DNA of 64,000 nt from Planktothricoides raciborskii GIHE-MW2. GTDB taxonomy: Bacteria > Cyanobacteriota > Cyanobacteriia > Cyanobacteriales > Laspinemataceae. Location: NCBI RefSeq assembly GCF_040564635.1, contig NZ_CP159837.1, forward strand, positions 3,645,001 through 3,709,000, given 5' to 3'. Of this stretch, positions 28,441-36,802 are shown piece after piece (position 1 is the first letter of the stretch; the number at the start of each line of letters is the position of its first letter). Both the position numbers and the translations under genes were made by a program. The notes under the pieces are model-generated. The model was given only the letters and a program-made list of their open reading frames with translations, searched no databases and had not been told where the DNA came from.

Positions 28441-28459
28441 TTCTTTATTTAATAGTTAA

Positions 28460-28848
28460 TGGAGCTGAGCGGAATCGAACCGCTTTCCGAAAAACCTATT
28501 AACTTCCCACTCGTTCACAGGCGTAGCCTTTCTAATCCTCAAGGCGGGAACCATCCATTATCCCGGATGATAGGATGCAATGGTTAAGTCTTAGCTAACA
28601 AGCAACCAGAGTAATCTTGTTAGAGCATCCGTTGGGGGTTGGTCTATAGTCCTTAACGGAGTCAAACTACAGACGCTCGAACCTATGAGAGGTTATTAGG
28701 CAGCAACAGTGGCCGCTTTACGAGCAAATGGAACGATGTTGTTCGCAGTTACTTTTTTGTTTGAGCCTTGGATTATCGAGAGGAGACTCACTCTCGGCCT
28801 GAATCACAGGACCAGCTTTCAATTTCCCGTCGAAACCAAAACAGCCCC
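28460..28848 (-). ncRNA. ssrA: Transfer-messenger RNA
   Basis: The RNA rescues stalled ribosomes. The 5' end GGGGCTGTTTTGGTTTCGAC (28848 downwards) and the 3' end GGTTCGATTCCGCTCAGCTC plus CA (to 28460) form the alanine-accepting tRNA-like domain; the final CCA is not fully encoded. The internal reading frame near 28695-28745 encodes the tag ANNIVPFARKAATVAA followed by TAA TAA, of the cyanobacterial ANNIV type. It is a one-piece tmRNA of about 389 nt. Confidence 0.97.
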
Positions 28849-28859
28849 TAGCACTTTCT

Positions 28860-28887
28860 ATTATAATAAAAAATTCTCAATTGTCAA
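28860..28887 (-). promoter_or_regulatory. Consensus promoter of ssrA
   Basis: A perfect -35 TTGACA (28882-28887) and a perfect -10 TATAAT (28860-28865) are separated by 16 nt, with the tmRNA 5' end 11 nt after the -10 box. This is the strongest sigma-70 promoter in the window and fits a highly expressed housekeeping RNA. Confidence 0.9.
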
Positions 28888-28889
28888 GA

Positions 28890-29157
28890 AGTCGTGGGAG
28901 CGGGGTGTGGGGCCGCCATCGGCCGCCATCGGTGTGGGCTGTGGGGCCGCCATCGGTGTGGCGTGTGGGGTGTGGGGGAGCGGGGGAGCAGAGGAGCAGA
29001 GGAGCGGGGGAGCAGAGGAGCATTTAACCAAGAACAACCAACAAACAACCAAGAACAAACAACCAAGAACAAACAACCAAGAACAACCAACAACAAACAA
29101 CCAACAACCAACAACCAAGAACAAATAACCAACAACCAACAACCAACAATAGGATAA
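28890..29157. repeat. Simple-sequence tract: GAGCAGAG and AACAACCAAC families
   Basis: Direct repeats of GTGTGGGGCCGCCATCGG are followed by GGGGGAGCAGAGGAGC units and then a long A/C tract of AACAACCAAGAACAA units. The same two word families recur at 30598-30668, 31770-31850, 33180-33385, 52370-52575 and 54296-54480. Open frames across it are shadows. Confidence 0.9.
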
Positions 29158-29167
29158 ATGGAGATAT

Positions 29168-30517
29168 TTGAAATTGAAGTTACTGTGTTTAAGTAATGGT
29201 CATGGAGAGGATGCGATCGCAATTCGCATTATCAAGCAACTTCAGCAGCAACCGCAGCCCCCAGAAATCGTGGCTTTGCCTTTGGTCGGGGATGGACTGG
29301 CGTACAAAAACCAGCAAGTGCCGATCGCCGGGCCGGTGAAGCGGATGCCTTCTGGTGGTTTTATTTATATGGATGGTCAGCAACTTTGGGGAGATTTACA
29401 AAGTGGCTTGCTGAAACTAACTTGGGAGCAAATTAAAGTGATTCGCAGTTGGGTTCAGGATGGTTCTGCCCCAGAAAAGCCAGAAAAGAAATTTATTTTA
29501 GCGGTGGGAGATATTGTGCCCCTGTTGTTTGCCTGGTTAAGTGGGGCTGACTATGCTTTTGTGGGGACGGCGAAATCAGAATATTATTTGCGGGATGAAG
29601 TGGGTCTGTTACCCCGTCAGTCTTGGTTTGAGCGGTTGGAAAGTTGGTCTGGGTCGGTGTATCTGCCGTGGGAACGGGTGCTGATGCGGCAAAAACGTTG
29701 TAAGGGAGTTTTTCCCAGAGATACTTTGACGGCGACAACTTTACAGAAATTCGCGATTCCCGCGTTGAATTTGGGAAATCCGATGATGGATGACTTGGAG
29801 GAAGAAAATCCCCCAGGGATATTTTATGATCCCAAAAAAGTATTAAACGCAGAATTGAAAGAAAGTCAAAGACCTTTGGTGGTGGTGCTGCTGCCTGGGT
29901 CGCGATCGCCGGAAGCAGCAGAGAATTGGGAAATAATTATGGCCGGTGTGACGGATTTGCTGGCTGCATTAGGCGATCGCCCCATAATTTTGCTGGGTGC
30001 GATCGCCCCTGGGGTCAGTTTAGAACCTCTGCAAAAAGTGCTCCAGATTTATGGCTGGAACCTGCAAGCCAGACCTCAGCCATCATCTGCAACTGAGTTA
30101 GGAATTACTGAGTTAGGGATTAAAGACCCCAATGCCCTCTATTTCCAACAAAAAAATACTTCATTAATTTTAACTCAGCAAAGTTTTGTCTCTTGTCTGC
30201 AAAAAGCTGACCTGGCGATCGCGATGGCAGGAACTGCCACGGAGCAATTTGTCGGTCTGGGTAAACCGGCGATCGCCATTTCCGGACGGGGTCCACAATT
30301 TACCCCCGCATTTGCCGAGGCCCAAAGCCGGTTACTGGGGGCATCATTAATTTTAGTCAATCGTCCCTCACAGGTGGGCGCCGCCGTCCAGCAACTTTTT
30401 CGTGACCCCGATCGCCTGGAATTAATTAGACAAAATGGCCGAAGACGGATGGGCGAACCGGGGGCTGCCCATCGAATTGCCCGCTATTTAATGGAGCAGA
30501 TCGCCGTTAATGGTTAA
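29168..30517 (+). CDS. Lipid-A-disaccharide-synthase-related glycosyltransferase
   Basis: This 449-aa cyanobacterial protein (TIGR03492-type) is related to LpxB and has a GT-B fold. The N-terminal half holds LCLSNGHGEDAIAIRII. The C-terminal half contains the donor-side segment VVVLLPGSRSPEAAENW and LAIAMAGTATEQFVGLGKPA. Cyanobacteria lack canonical lipid A, so it more likely acts on another glycolipid; its substrate is not known to me. It starts at a TTG (29168) right after a repeat tract; no in-frame ATG lies nearer the family start, and GGAG is 6-7 nt upstream. Confidence 0.85.
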   Translation: MKLKLLCLSNGHGEDAIAIRIIKQLQQQPQPPEIVALPLVGDGLAYKNQQVPIAGPVKRMPSGGFIYMDGQQLWGDLQSGLLKLTWEQIKVIRSWVQDGSAPEKPEKKFILAVGDIVPLLFAWLSGADYAFVGTAKSEYYLRDEVGLLPRQSWFERLESWSGSVYLPWERVLMRQKRCKGVFPRDTLTATTLQKFAIPALNLGNPMMDDLEEENPPGIFYDPKKVLNAELKESQRPLVVVLLPGSRSPEAAENWEIIMAGVTDLLAALGDRPIILLGAIAPGVSLEPLQKVLQIYGWNLQARPQPSSATELGITELGIKDPNALYFQQKNTSLILTQQSFVSCLQKADLAIAMAGTATEQFVGLGKPAIAISGRGPQFTPAFAEAQSRLLGASLILVNRPSQVGAAVQQLFRDPDRLELIRQNGRRRMGEPGAAHRIARYLMEQIAVNG

Positions 30518-30671
30518 TGGTTAATAGTTATTAGTTATTAATTATTAATTATTGGCTACTTGCTATTTGTTATTATTTATTAGTTATTCTTTATTCGTTA
30601 GACAAACAACCAACAACAAACAACCAACAACCAACAACCAACAACTAACAACCAACAACTAACAACAAATA

Positions 30672-31406
30672 TTAATTTTTCACTAATACCCCTGGTTCTT
30701 TTTGAATGGGAACTACATCTAAAATATCCATGTCGCAGCAATATTTAAGGTCTTCATCTCGATTCAGTCTAAGCAGCCGTTGACCATGACTAGCTAAACG
30801 CATCAGTTGTAAGAGATCGTCTTTCCATTGCTCATAAAGAGCGATCGCGCCAATCACTTCATCATTGCCAGCGAATTCGCCAATTTTCAGACCTGTTGCT
30901 GCGATCAAACTATGGGCGATCGCCCCCGCACAAACCGTATCTTCCAGGGAAAAACTGCCTTCCCAACCTGATGCAACAATCCAGACTGTTTCTGGTTTTT
31001 GGTCTAGAATAAAGTCCACCACAGCCTGACGATTAATTAAAGCCGCTGCCAGCACAATGGGGGCTTTTTGAATGCATTGCAGGGCTCTGGTGCCATTGGT
31101 GGTACTGATAAATAAGCGGGATTCTTTCACCCGTTCTGGAGTGCAATCAAAGGGAGAGTTGCCCATGTCGCAACCTTCTACCTGAGCGCCCCCGCGTTCC
31201 CCAGCCCGCAGCCGCTTGTGGGCAGGCCAAGCTTCACTGACTTGCATCAACTCATTTATATCACTGAAAACTTGCACGGCTTCGGCGCCCGCATTCAAGG
31301 CCGTTGCCATCGTACTGGTAGCCCGTAAAACATCAACAGCGATCGCACAATCTGGGACGCGATCGCTCGGAGTTAATTCAGGAGTATGGTAAATATATAA
31401 CTTCAC
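30672..31406 (-). CDS. comB: 2-phosphosulfolactate phosphatase family protein (ComB)
   Basis: ComB hydrolyses 2-phosphosulfolactate in coenzyme M synthesis; in cyanobacteria the physiological substrate is uncertain. The 244-aa protein has the family segments [36 protein letters not shown] and [10 protein letters not shown]. It starts at GTG 31406, which overlaps the TGA of a short upstream frame (GTGA), suggesting that comB once followed another gene closely. Confidence 0.9.
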   Translation of the reverse strand: MKLYIYHTPELTPSDRVPDCAIAVDVLRATSTMATALNAGAEAVQVFSDINELMQVSEAWPAHKRLRAGERGGAQVEGCDMGNSPFDCTPERVKESRLFISTTNGTRALQCIQKAPIVLAAALINRQAVVDFILDQKPETVWIVASGWEGSFSLEDTVCAGAIAHSLIAATGLKIGEFAGNDEVIGAIALYEQWKDDLLQLMRLASHGQRLLRLNRDEDLKYCCDMDILDVVPIQKEPGVLVKN

Positions 31407-31549
31407 TGTTTGGCTTCACTTATTGTTTTATCCAGTCGGAATAACATTCTATTGGTTTGTGTGCCATCAAAAGCAATGATTTTTTTATCTTGAGGAATAT
31501 TTTTTCCCACAGGTAGAAACAGACCCCACTCCTGTTGCGGTTGGCGGCG
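31403..31549 (-). pseudogene. Gene remnant overlapping comB start
   Basis: On the minus strand an open stretch reads QEWGLFLPVGKNIPQDKKII and continues to ...[16 protein letters not shown], and its stop overlaps the comB GTG. It looks protein-coding, but its 5' end runs into a palindromic repeat (near 31550-31590), where an in-frame TAG occurs. I read it as the 3' end of a gene truncated by a repeat element. A short active gene starting at GTG or ATG inside cannot be excluded. I do not recognise the family. Confidence 0.4.
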
Positions 31550-31704
31550 CTACGGGATTCGCCACGAGAGCGGCTACGGCAGAGGCTAAGTGCTGCGAGT
31601 TTAAGAAAAAAACTTCGCCAATTGCCAATAAGACAGCGTTTTTTTTCTTATAGGTTTTATAACTTTTTTTAATTTTGATGCGGATTTGCGAATTTGACTC
31701 AGCG

Positions 31705-31740
31705 ATCGTAGGGTGGGCAAATTCTTGCCCACCCTACATT
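31705..31740. repeat. Inverted repeat GTAGGGTGGGCAA / TTGCCCACCCTAC
   Basis: 13-bp perfect arms surround a four-nt loop. A related GGGTGGGCTT stem lies at 5740-5764. It occurs in the 450-nt spacer between mtnP and comB, which otherwise holds only A/C-rich simple sequence (31770-31850) and the comB-adjacent remnant. Confidence 0.75.
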
Positions 31741-31856
31741 TAGCGATCAATAATTATTGATTGATTGTTTGGTCAAATAACCAACAACCAATAACCAACA
31801 AAAAAATCCCTACCCACCAATAACCAACAACCAATAACCAATAATCAGCAAAATTT

Positions 31857-32732
31857 TCAAGCGAAATATTTACTTAATAACAAGGCTAACTTTTCCTTGG
31901 TGGCTGCTGGTGCGTGATTTAAAGGGGTTAAAATTGCATATTTCAAGGCCGAATGCGCCTCAGAAATGGGCGGATTTGCTTGTAAACGTCTGACTGTTTC
32001 TTGAATCACTTTTTGAGCATTCACCGCATTGCGTTGCAAATTGCCAATAACCATATCTACTGTGACACTATCGTGGTCTGGGTGCCAGCAATCGTAATCC
32101 GTGACTAAGGCTAAGGTGGCATAAGCGATTTCCGCTTCCCGCGCTAATTTGGCTTCGGTTAAATTAGTCATGCCGATAATCGTGGCATCCCAACTCCGAT
32201 AAAGATGCGATTCAGCTTTGGTGGAAAATGCCGGCCCTTCCATACAGACATAAGTGCCCCCACGATGCAGGGTGACATCGGGTAAGTTTAAACTAGCTAC
32301 CGCATCGCCAATAATTTTAGCCAGATGGCCGCAAACTGGATCCGCAAAAGCAATGTGAGCCACAATCCCATCCCCGAAGAAAGTGGCAATCCGATTTTTG
32401 GTGCGATCGATAAACTGATCCGGGACGACCATATCCAATGGCTTCACCTTTTTTTTCAGGGAACCGACCGCTGATGCGGAGATTAAATACTCCACCCCTA
32501 AACTTTTCATGGCATAAATATTAGCCCGGTAGGGAACTTCCGAAGGTAAAAAAGTATGGTGACGGCCATGCCGCGCTAAAAAAGCCACACGAGTTTGCTC
32601 TAATGTGCCCACAATGAGTACATCAGAAGGATCGCCGAAAGGAGTATCAATTTTGATTTCTTCTACTTCTGTCAGGCCATCCATTTTGTACAGCCCGCTA
32701 CCACCAATAATGCCAATTTTTGCTTGTGCCAT
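31857..32732 (-). CDS. mtnP: S-methyl-5'-thioadenosine phosphorylase
   Basis: The enzyme splits methylthioadenosine (a by-product of polyamine synthesis) with phosphate into adenine and methylthioribose-1-phosphate. The 291 aa include the phosphate-binding [14 protein letters not shown], the segments [20 protein letters not shown] and [17 protein letters not shown], and the base-binding [11 protein letters not shown]. The start at ATG 32732 is well placed. It is not linked to other methionine salvage genes here. Confidence 0.95.
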   Translation of the reverse strand: MAQAKIGIIGGSGLYKMDGLTEVEEIKIDTPFGDPSDVLIVGTLEQTRVAFLARHGRHHTFLPSEVPYRANIYAMKSLGVEYLISASAVGSLKKKVKPLDMVVPDQFIDRTKNRIATFFGDGIVAHIAFADPVCGHLAKIIGDAVASLNLPDVTLHRGGTYVCMEGPAFSTKAESHLYRSWDATIIGMTNLTEAKLAREAEIAYATLALVTDYDCWHPDHDSVTVDMVIGNLQRNAVNAQKVIQETVRRLQANPPISEAHSALKYAILTPLNHAPAATKEKLALLLSKYFA

Positions 32733-32940
32733 GAGTAATCCCTGTCACCAAATTTTTACCAACATACTTGGTTATTGTATAGGAAATTTGCTCAGTTAAT
32801 ACATGGTGTCAGTGATTTTTGTCACTAAGTTTGCTAGAAAATATCACAATACTTCCATGAGCGCGATCGCTTCTGAATCTTTATAAAATCTTTAAGAATA
32901 GAAAGATAAAGTTGTCATATAGACTTGAGAGGGATTCTAT

Positions 32941-33141
32941 ATGCCAGGAACTAACAACATATCCAGAACTTCAGTGGACAGCATCGTCAACCGGATCTTT
33001 AGATGGAAAAAAATTACCAGGAATGACCAACATCTCCTGATGTCAGCATTGTTTGCCAAAGAATCGATTAGTCCAGAGGAAAAATATCAAATTGATCGAG
33101 TATTTGATGCAGTAAATAGTGGTTTTTTGAAAGTGCTTTAA
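32941..33141 (+). CDS. Small conserved cyanobacterial protein (66 aa)
   Basis: The sequence MPGTNNISRTSVDSIVNRIF is followed by ITRNDQHLLMSALFAKESIS and EEKYQIDRVFDAVNSGFLKV. I recall similar short hypothetical proteins from many cyanobacteria, with an ITRxDQxLLMSAL core. GAGAGGG lies just upstream of the ATG. The protein is predicted to be all-helical and soluble. The function is unknown. Confidence 0.7.
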   Translation: MPGTNNISRTSVDSIVNRIFRWKKITRNDQHLLMSALFAKESISPEEKYQIDRVFDAVNSGFLKVL

Positions 33142-33179
33142 GCCAAACCAGCCCGGTTTGTCAGATAAAAAATTATGTC

Positions 33180-33385
33180 ACGAGGAGCAGAGGAGCAGGG
33201 GAGCAGAGGAGCCCGCCGTCGGCAGAGGAGCAGAGGAGCAGAGGAACAAACAACTAACAACTAACAACCAAAGAATCCCTACCCAAAGAATCCCTACCCA
33301 AAGAATCCCTACCCAACAACCAACCAACCAAAGAATCCCTACCCAAAGAATCCCTACCCAAAGAATCCCTACCCAACAACCAATG
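33180..33385. repeat. Simple repeats incl. AAAGAATCCCTACCC units
   Basis: A GGAGCAGAGGAGC tract is followed by two groups of three 15-mers, AAAGAATCCCTACCC, separated by an ACCAACC-rich spacer. The same GAATCCCTACCC word, in both orientations, accompanies the AACAACC tracts near 31805, 52400-52550 and 54356. The 313-nt spacer holds nothing else except the leader of the next gene. Confidence 0.9.
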
Positions 33386-33454
33386 TAATTTGATTATGAA
33401 TTGGCTACAATAGTAACAATACATTCAGTCTGACAAAGAAAAGGAGTTAATTAT

Positions 33455-33778
33455 ATGGTGTCAACAAATAACTGGGGAATCACCAATGAAACTAAAGAAA
33501 TGTTCAAACATCGAGTAAATCCGATTGTGGAGCATTTTCTCTCGACTGATACATTGTTTGAGAATTTGAATCGGGATGAAATGATCGAGGTCATGGTTGA
33601 TGCGTTTAGCAAAAATTTTTCCGCCGAGCAATTAGAAAATATGTCCGATGAAACTTTAACGGCGAAAATCAGAAGCGTTTTAGGGTTAGAAGCCTTGTCT
33701 CATTTGTTTGATGATTGGACTCCCGAACAAATTGCCGAATATGAAGCTGCTGTTAAAGATGTCAGGAGAACTTGGTAA
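33455..33778 (+). CDS. Putative antitoxin partner of a truncated PIN toxin
   Basis: The 107-aa protein is acidic and helical (EMIEVMVDAFSKNFSAEQLE and then ...NMSDETLTAKI). Its stop TAA overlaps the ATG of the PIN fragment (TAATG), the usual coupling of antitoxin and toxin, hence the role assignment. A good AAAGGAG site precedes ATG 33455. No DNA-binding motif is obvious. With the toxin broken, the gene may be a leftover. Confidence 0.5.
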   Translation: MVSTNNWGITNETKEMFKHRVNPIVEHFLSTDTLFENLNRDEMIEVMVDAFSKNFSAEQLENMSDETLTAKIRSVLGLEALSHLFDDWTPEQIAEYEAAVKDVRRTW

Positions 33779-33849
33779 TGGACTATTTGTTGGATACGAA
33801 TATTTTAACCGCCATTTTGAAAAACAATTGGCCAAATCATTCTAAATAA
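33778..33849 (+). pseudogene. Truncated VapC-type PIN toxin, 23 codons left
   Basis: The frame reads MDYLLDTNILTAILKNNWPN and stops after HSK. The first 15 residues are a classical PIN start with catalytic Asp (LLDTNIL). After about 20 codons the sequence switches to the 3' end of an oppositely oriented antitoxin fragment, so the toxin was cut by a rearrangement at about 33825-33840. Confidence 0.8.
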
Positions 33850-34052
33850 TTGGGGTTAGTGCTGAGATCGGCGGGAAGGTTTTCAGCCCTGCCAATGACC
33901 CCTAGTTGTAAAGCCAGATCGTAGCAATTTTGGGATTGATTTAGTTCTTGAAGATGTTTTGTAATTGCCTCGATAATAAGTTCTTGTTCGGTTTTGTTGG
34001 TTTGCTTGGCAATTGCTTTTAATTGTGCTTCTAAGTAGACTGGCAGAAATAA
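33837..34052 (-). pseudogene. Antitoxin fragment interrupted by MITE copy 2
   Basis: The frame contains YLEAQLKAIAKQTNKTEQEL and SQNCYDLALQLGVIGRAENL, typical of a family of small cyanobacterial antitoxins. Its natural N-terminus is missing: upstream codons come from the 129-bp MITE (34032-34160), which supplies a spurious start (MLFSFPADRLWIPACAGM). The C-terminus ends early (NPNYLE) where it abuts the PIN fragment. It is therefore broken at both ends. Confidence 0.65.
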
Positions 34053-34160
34053 ATGCACCACAGACCCCATTAGAAGAAAAACTGTCATTCCCGCGCAGGC
34101 GGGAATCCACAGCCTATCGGCGGGGAACGAAAAGAGCAATTAATTATGTTCACCTACTTA
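34032..34160. mobile_element. 129-bp MITE, copy 2, inserted in an antitoxin gene
   Basis: It is the same length as copy 1 and nearly the same sequence: the left end TAAGTAGAC is slightly degraded, the right end CACCTACTTA is intact, and the CATTCCCGCGCAGGCGGGAAT core is identical. It interrupts the 5' end of a minus-strand antitoxin gene. Confidence 0.85.
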
Positions 34161-34239
34161 GTTGGGGTTCAAGAGTAATTTTCATCATTCACCAGTCAAT
34201 TAATTTTAATTGTGATTTAATATATATTAATACCGTTTC

Positions 34240-34369
34240 CCATCAAAAGTGCAACTCTTCTGGACGCGGGGCGACCACCCTTCGGCAGATGGAACGGTTG
34301 ACGAAAAAATTGGCCGCACAGTTTACTGAAAGCGCCAATCGGGAAAATCTCTGGAGGTTGGAGTTATGA
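34240..34369 (+). pseudogene. 3' remnant of an unidentified gene
   Basis: A reading frame ending at TGA 34367-34369 reads SSGRGATTLRQMERLTKKLA and QFTESANRENLWRLEL. It looks like the C-terminal tail of a larger protein, and its stop overlaps the start of the VapB-like gene (TTATGAG). The upstream part is absent. I cannot name the family with confidence. Confidence 0.35.
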
Positions 34370-34614
34370 GTCCTTTACTACAACAGCTATTGCAGCAAGT
34401 CGAACAACTAGCCCCTGAAGAGCGCTTAGAGTTAATTCGACAGATTGCACAAGGGCTGAAAAAGTCAGAGGTGGTCGTCAGACCCAAGCCTCGATGGAGC
34501 GATTTAAAAGGAATGGCTCCCTATCCAATGATGGGAGAAGATGCTCAAGAGTGGGTTTCGCGTACTCGACGAGAAGCCGATGAGCATCGAAGCCAAGTTT
34601 TGCGAGGCGAATGA
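34366..34614 (+). CDS. VapB-type antitoxin
   Basis: The 82-aa protein reads MSPLLQQLLQQVEQLAPEER and then KPRWSDLKGMAPYPMMGEDA, ending in a charged tail (RREADEHRSQVLRGE). It overlaps the downstream PIN gene by four nt (ATGA). This N-terminal helix plus a WSDLKG motif is common in cyanobacterial antitoxins paired with PIN toxins. The first part may mediate dimerisation and DNA binding, and the tail may wrap the toxin; this is inference from the family. Confidence 0.75.
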   Translation: MSPLLQQLLQQVEQLAPEERLELIRQIAQGLKKSEVVVRPKPRWSDLKGMAPYPMMGEDAQEWVSRTRREADEHRSQVLRGE

Positions 34615-35054
34615 TGAGAATTGATGAGGCTCTTTCTGGGGTATCGCGGCTGTTTTTAGATACGGCTCCTGTCATTTACTTTGTAGAACGGAATCCTAGC
34701 TTTATTGATCGGGTCGATCCAATATTCGATCGATTAGAGTCTGGGATTACCCCAGTAGTGGGATCGGTGACGGTTGCCGAGTGCTTAGTGGGTGCGTTGC
34801 AGATGGGCTTAACGAATTTAGAACAAGCATATATGGCTATCTTTACACGAGATGATGTACTGTTTGTGGCGAATACCCTGACGATCGCTCGTGAGGCTGC
34901 AAGGGTGAGAGTCCGATACAATCTGCAACTTCCTGACGCATTGCAAATTGCCGCCGCGATCGATGCTGGCTGTGAGGCGTTTTTAACTAATGACGTGCAA
35001 CTGAAACGGGTAACAGAATTAAAAATTATCGTTGTTAGTGAATTAGCGATTTAA
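34611..35054 (+). CDS. VapC-type PIN-domain toxin
   Basis: PIN toxins are Mg-dependent RNases that usually cut tRNA or rRNA. Catalytic acids are visible: FLDTAPVIYFVE (first Asp), TVAECLVG (Glu), LPDALQIAAAIDAGC (Asp) and FLTNDVQLK (Asp). At 147 aa it is intact. The start may be either of two adjacent ATGs (34611 or 34614). The upstream antitoxin overlaps it. Confidence 0.85.
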   Translation: MMRIDEALSGVSRLFLDTAPVIYFVERNPSFIDRVDPIFDRLESGITPVVGSVTVAECLVGALQMGLTNLEQAYMAIFTRDDVLFVANTLTIAREAARVRVRYNLQLPDALQIAAAIDAGCEAFLTNDVQLKRVTELKIIVVSELAI

Positions 35055-35196
35055 CCAGCCGATTTGGATAGTGCATCATCTTCTGGCGCAGATTATCGCG
35101 TTTAGAAATATTGATTGATTAGACATCTCCAAAAATCAGCTATAAAGCCTTGATATGGCTTTGTGACTGGCAATTATTGGAGATGTCTATTAGCTA

Positions 35197-35280
35197 AAAA
35201 TCTGTCATTCCCGCGAATGCGGGAATCCCAGGATTTACGTCGGGAAAAGAAAAGTGCAATTAATTATGTTCACCTACTTA
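35197..35280. mobile_element. 129-bp MITE, 5'-truncated copy 3
   Basis: The right end CACCTACTTA (35271-35280), the AAAGTGCAATTAATTATGTT segment and a variant stem CATTCCCGCGAATGCGGGAA are present, while the left terminal repeat is missing. It sits in the 348-nt spacer after the intact VapBC pair; no gene is seen in the rest. Confidence 0.75.
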
Positions 35281-35303
35281 ATAATCAGGCTATTGTTACT
35301 AAA

Positions 35304-35387
35304 TTAATCACGATCGGGAAAAATATCTTCTCCATATTCTGCAATCAACTCATTGAAAAATTCTTCCCCTTCTAGATTATCTATCAT
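35304..35387 (-). CDS. Possible 27-aa acidic peptide ORF
   Basis: The frame reads MIDNLEGEEFFNELIAEYGE and ends DIFPDRD. It begins 15 nt after the stop of the AT-rich orphan gene on the same strand. The composition is protein-like and strongly acidic, but the length is short and AAGAAAG is only a weak ribosome binding site. It may be a real micro-protein or the end of a lost gene. Confidence 0.3.
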   Translation of the reverse strand: MIDNLEGEEFFNELIAEYGEDIFPDRD

Positions 35388-35402
35388 TAAACTTTCTTGG
35401 AT

Positions 35403-36386
35403 TTATTCTTGTTGTTTTAAAGCAATTTTTTCAGCTATTTTATTATTATTATTGATACATTTTTGATATTGAAATTCACACATATTAATGGCTTCTTGTA
35501 ATGTTTTTCCTTTCCCTAAAAAATTGATATTTACGGGGTGTTCTTCATCTTCAATAGCTAGAATTTTTACTACTTCCCATGTAATTTTTTGTCTCCCAAC
35601 ATTAAGAGTAAATTTATGAGTATTTGATTGACATGACAATTCAAAATAAGATAACTCAATATATGAAAAGCCATTTTCATGGTAAGCGAATGTAACGGTA
35701 TTGGGGTTAACCATAGGGTCGATTTTTTTGCAAGTATCAAACATTCGCTGCTTGGTCAACGGAATTTTTTGTTCAATAAAAGAATCGATGATTATCTGAG
35801 AATTAGTAAATGTTTTTATTCTGGCTTTATGAAATTCTAAATCAGCTTCTGGTAAAGTATTTCCATAGCCCATGATATTTTTTGGTGATTTTGCATATTT
35901 AGTATTCTTCGTAGGTGTTTTTAAAATCAGCCAACTTTGAAATGTTTCATTGTCAAATGAACCCCGCAAATAAGCATAAGTTTTTAGGCTATGAACTTGT
36001 GAGTTTTTTAGATTTTTCCACGATGTATTTAATTTGGGTTTTTTAGAAAATCTATCTTCAATAATTTCAAGTGAATACTCTTTCGGATTTTCGGAATATA
36101 ATGGAGCATCACAAATAAATAATATAAAATTTTCCAATACTTCAATTGCACAGCGAATATCACTAAATTTATTAAATAAATTTATGATTAATTCATCTCG
36201 ATATAGCCGATCGCAAAACAATAAATTAGCCCGATCTATGAATCTTCCTGATTGCGTCGAAATCGTTGGATCGAAGATAGAGCAATATGTAATAAAGTCA
36301 TCTAAACTTTTAAGATCGGGTTCTTGGAAAGGAGGTTGCGGTTTTGGTTGATTCCGATCATTCAAAAAAGCGTCCATGTTTTTCAT
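35403..36386 (-). CDS. AT-rich orphan protein of unknown function
   Basis: I do not recognise this 327-aa protein. It is rich in Asn, Lys and Ile (for example CQYQKCINNNNKIAEKIALK-like C-terminus) and clearly more AT-rich in codon use than the flanking housekeeping genes, which suggests recent transfer. No TM segment or signal peptide is seen. Residues 60-110 look helical; 220-290 look beta-rich (NTVTFAYHENGFSYIELSYF). A GGAAAATCAC stretch precedes the start. It lies inside the island of broken toxin-antitoxin and transposon remnants. Confidence 0.65.
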   Translation of the reverse strand: MKNMDAFLNDRNQPKPQPPFQEPDLKSLDDFITYCSIFDPTISTQSGRFIDRANLLFCDRLYRDELIINLFNKFSDIRCAIEVLENFILFICDAPLYSENPKEYSLEIIEDRFSKKPKLNTSWKNLKNSQVHSLKTYAYLRGSFDNETFQSWLILKTPTKNTKYAKSPKNIMGYGNTLPEADLEFHKARIKTFTNSQIIIDSFIEQKIPLTKQRMFDTCKKIDPMVNPNTVTFAYHENGFSYIELSYFELSCQSNTHKFTLNVGRQKITWEVVKILAIEDEEHPVNINFLGKGKTLQEAINMCEFQYQKCINNNNKIAEKIALKQQE

Positions 36387-36396
36387 GTGATTTTCC

Positions 36397-36659
36397 TCAC
36401 AAAATTTTGACTACTAACAATTCATTGCCTCTGTCATCGATCGCCTTGACAGCAATTTTTTTATGCTCACCTGCTGCAAACGGTGCGCTAATTGTCGCGG
36501 CTAAATGATCCTAAACTTGATCGTCATAGGTTCGCTTTAATGCCTTCTTATGATAAACTGGCCACTGAACTTGCCGAAAGTGTGTCAAATTTCCTTGTTT
36601 CCACCACCTCCAGTTAGATAACTGATTCCGGTTTGTTTGGCATAGTCTGATAGTTTCAT
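36397..36659 (-). pseudogene. Remnants of IS607-type resolvase and a second gene
   Basis: From ATG 36659 the minus strand reads MKLSDYAKQTGISYLT, then needs a frameshift to give WRWWKQGNLTHFRQVQWPVY. This is the N-terminal helix-turn-helix of IS607-family serine resolvases. After about 36540 the frame changes into a different tail, DHLAATISAPFAAGEHKKIA plus DRGNELLVVKIL, ending at TGA 36397. This second part resembles the C-terminus of a larger enzyme, possibly a DNA methyltransferase (low confidence). Both are truncated. The rest of the spacer to 36802 shows only a TAGGGGCGATTCG/CGAATCGCCCCTA palindrome. Confidence 0.6.
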
Positions 36660-36802
36660 GTCAATATATTACCAAGAATTGCCATGTCTGACTATATTTT
36701 TATTGAAACTTTACAATACCAAATCCGCTGGCTCAAGTAGGGGCGATTCGCGAATCGCCCCTACTTGAGAACCGAATTTAGTTCAAAAAACCCAGTTTGT
36801 TG

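Noticed and set aside
28861-29222. Several overlapping frames on both strands
   Set aside because: All are translations of GAGCAGAGG and AACAACC simple repeats or run antisense through the tmRNA promoter.
33266-33375. CRISPR-like array of short repeats
   Set aside because: The 15-bp units are directly adjacent without unique spacers, and no cas gene is present; it is a simple tandem repeat.
33158-33388. Frame encoding NQRIPTQRIPTQRIPTQ repeats
   Set aside because: It is a pure product of AAAGAATCCCTACCC units and not a credible protein.
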